NCBI RefSeq assembly: GCF_023715225.1
Contig: NZ_JAMBNS010000009.1
Span: forward strand, 1-64,000
DNA from: Robertmurraya korlensis
GTDB taxonomy: Bacteria > Bacillota > Bacilli > Bacillales > Cytobacillaceae
Reading direction: 5' to 3'
Length of the DNA stretch: 64,000 bases
The translations under genes and the position numbers were made by a program. Shown here piece by piece: positions 62,543 to 64,000 of the stretch. Below the pieces are notes generated by a model. It saw only the letters and a list, made by a program, of their open reading frames with translations. It was not told where the DNA came from and made no database searches. The stretch's first letter is position 1. Every line of letters starts with the position of its first letter.

Positions 62543-63937
62543 CTATATTAAAAAGATGGCTACAATCGTGGTAACAACAAGGCCAATACAAACAGGAAGT
62601 AAGTTTCGTCGGGCTAATTCAAACGGATCGACATTACAAATGGCTGCAGCTGGAATCAGAGCCCAAGGAACTAATGTTCCACCCCCAACCCATATGGCTG
62701 AAATTTGGCCGAGGGCCGTTAATGTAGCAGCACCTGTACCAATTCCCTCTGCAAACAGGTTGGCAACAGAACCAGCTAGTGAAATGCCTGAAAAACCTGA
62801 CCCATCTAGTCCAGTAATAGCTCCGACTGTTGTAAGAGTTACCGCAGCAATCTCATTGCTTAACGGAACAATCCCAGCTAAGGAGACACTAAGGTCATTG
62901 ACAATTCCTTGTGATGTTTGTGGTAAATATTCACCAATGATGACCGAAAAGCCAGCATCGCCAAGATAGAAGAAGGCGGCAATCGGTATAACAGGTCCAA
63001 AAACCTTAAACCCAAATTGAAATCCTTCTATTAAATAGCTCGTTGTTTTTTCCAATCCTTTGTTTTTATGTCCAACGATTGTGATTAGTATGAGGATAAC
63101 AATCGATGTTCCACCAACTAATGCCGTTGCGTCCCCACCCTGTAAATCGAGTAAAAACATAGCGACAACATCTAGTAAAAACAAAACGGGGATTAGCAGC
63201 GAGAAAAATCTCTTCTGTCTAAGAGATAATAAGTTTTTCTCTGTATGATCATCCGAAGATTTCGATTGAATATATGAAGTTGTGGTTAGCTTCCCAAGTT
63301 TCATATCTCTCTTTAAAAAGAAGAAAGCTGTTATGGTGGTAACAACACCCATGACGATGACAAGAGGTACACTAGCACTAATGACCTCACTAACTGGTAA
63401 TCCTGCCGCATCGGCAGTTAATTTGGGTGCAGCCTGAATAATAAAATCACCTGATAGCGCAATTCCGTGACCAAATAAGTTCATAGCCATGGCCACCCCT
63501 AAGGCAGGAAGACCAACTCGGATTGCGACAGGAAGTAATACGGCACCTAAGAGTGCAACGGCAGGAGATGGCCAAAAAAACCAAGAAATAACCATCATCA
63601 AAATACCGATGGTCCAGTATGCGAGTGCTGGTGTACGTATAATTTTTGCAAAAGGAGAAATCATCACATCATTAATACCGGTTGTAGTTAAACTTCTACT
63701 CATAGCTACGATAATGGAAATGACTAGAATAGTTGGAAGGAGCTCAGTAATAGCATATATAAAACTAGAAAATATATCACTAATAGAAGCGCTAAGTGAA
63801 CCGGTAGCGGTAATCGCTATTAAAAAAATTCCCGTTATACATACCAGTGAGGTATCTCTTCTCATGACCATAAAACCTATAATTAAAATGATAAAGGAAA
63901 GGTAAATCCAATGTAATGCTGTTAACTCAATACCCAT
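62543..63937 (-). CDS. Polytopic transporter, ion-transporter-superfamily-like
   Basis: 464 aa, about 12 hydrophobic segments, arranged as two related halves with a hydrophilic loop at about 225-245. Re-entrant-loop-like sequences rich in small residues (FFWPSPAVALLGAVLLP; NLFGHGIALSGDFIIQAAPK; GLDGSGFSGISLAGSVANLF) recall DctM/CitM/GntP-type carriers of organic anions. I cannot assign substrate or subfamily. SD AAAGGAG. Upstream region forms a large hairpin at the window edge. Confidence 0.65.
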   Translation of the reverse strand: MGIELTALHWIYLSFIILIIGFMVMRRDTSLVCITGIFLIAITATGSLSASISDIFSSFIYAITELLPTILVISIIVAMSRSLTTTGINDVMISPFAKIIRTPALAYWTIGILMMVISWFFWPSPAVALLGAVLLPVAIRVGLPALGVAMAMNLFGHGIALSGDFIIQAAPKLTADAAGLPVSEVISASVPLVIVMGVVTTITAFFFLKRDMKLGKLTTTSYIQSKSSDDHTEKNLLSLRQKRFFSLLIPVLFLLDVVAMFLLDLQGGDATALVGGTSIVILILITIVGHKNKGLEKTTSYLIEGFQFGFKVFGPVIPIAAFFYLGDAGFSVIIGEYLPQTSQGIVNDLSVSLAGIVPLSNEIAAVTLTTVGAITGLDGSGFSGISLAGSVANLFAEGIGTGAATLTALGQISAIWVGGGTLVPWALIPAAAICNVDPFELARRNLLPVCIGLVVTTIVAIFLI

Positions 63938-63955
63938 CGAACAAACTCCTTTCTC

Positions 63956-64000
63956 CTATATTAGGGAACCTGCCTATTTAGGCTTTTGCCCTAATATGGT
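63956..64000. other. Nested hairpin in the 5' region of the transporter gene
   Basis: Outer stem ATATTAGGG (63958-63966) / CCCTAATAT (63989-63997), inner stem GCCTA/TAGGC (63972-63983). Starts 19 bp before the start codon, just upstream of its SD. The window ends here, so it may be part of a larger leader, an operator or a terminator of an upstream gene. Confidence 0.5.

Noticed and set aside
62556-63905. Plus-strand frames opposite the transporter gene
   Set aside because: Antisense shadows rich in Pro, Ile and Thr; the minus-strand protein has regular TM segments and an SD.

Overview
The window looks like chromosome of a low-GC, endospore-forming member of the Bacillaceae (Bacillus sensu lato). 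Evidence: a Bacillus-type tRNA array, an alpha/beta-type small acid-soluble spore protein, YheC/YheD spore-associated ATP-grasp proteins, YjcZ-type mini-proteins, ScoC/Hpr, and a long block whose gene order follows the B. subtilis yheI-yheA / yhaX-hemZ-yhaR-Q-P-O-N-M-L-prsA-...-hpr-yhaH-trpP-serC-hit-ecsABC-yhaA region. I see no prophage, insertion sequence, CRISPR array or defence island; most of the window is core chromosome with a few accessory inserts.

Layout. 1-1350: end of a tRNA operon (partial Leu, then Arg, Ala, Met, Ser, Asp, Phe, Trp, His, Gln, Gly) with small repeats in its spacers. 1784-7630: a cell-envelope/secretion-stress cluster (response regulator, histidine kinase, HtrA protease, small membrane protein, PspA, membrane-anchored PrsA-like foldase). 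7644-9508: CNNM/CorC-type membrane protein and a MerR regulator that appears frameshifted. 9686-13500: soluble histidine kinase, then a Fur-box-preceded feoA-feoB-small Cys-rich protein operon. 13615-15960: XRE regulator, a degenerate HPr-like protein, an MFS transporter. 15961-20173: a bmrCD-type heterodimeric ABC exporter behind a long leader with two mini-ORFs and two terminators. 20286-23772: spore protein, zinc-ribbon protein, msmX and its PucR-type neighbour, CstR-like repressor. 23812-28684: four mutually overlapping YheC/YheD ATP-grasp genes. 28790-53854: yheB, yheA and the yha/prsA/hpr/trpP/serC/hit/ecs block. 53968-62506: lactonase, then a LicR-controlled beta-glucoside PTS region (licR, two EIIB, EIIC, EIIA, GH1 phospho-glucosidase, an HPr gene, a HAD phosphatase). 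62543-64000: an unassigned polytopic transporter and a structured 5' region cut by the window edge.

How the genes fit together. Several modules concern the export and envelope machinery: HtrA, PspA and two PrsA foldases handle misfolded secreted proteins, EcsAB supports secretion, and ScoC represses exoprotein genes. htrA and the first prsA-like gene share a promoter layout, so they are probably one regulon of the adjacent two-component system. The lic block forms a complete uptake and hydrolysis route for beta-glucosides with its own regulator and phosphocarrier. RNA-level control is visible at bmrCD (leader ORF plus terminator) and at trpP (a TRAP-type triplet array over the ribosome binding site). 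Functions of conserved families rest on recognition of motifs and gene order from memory; no database search was run.
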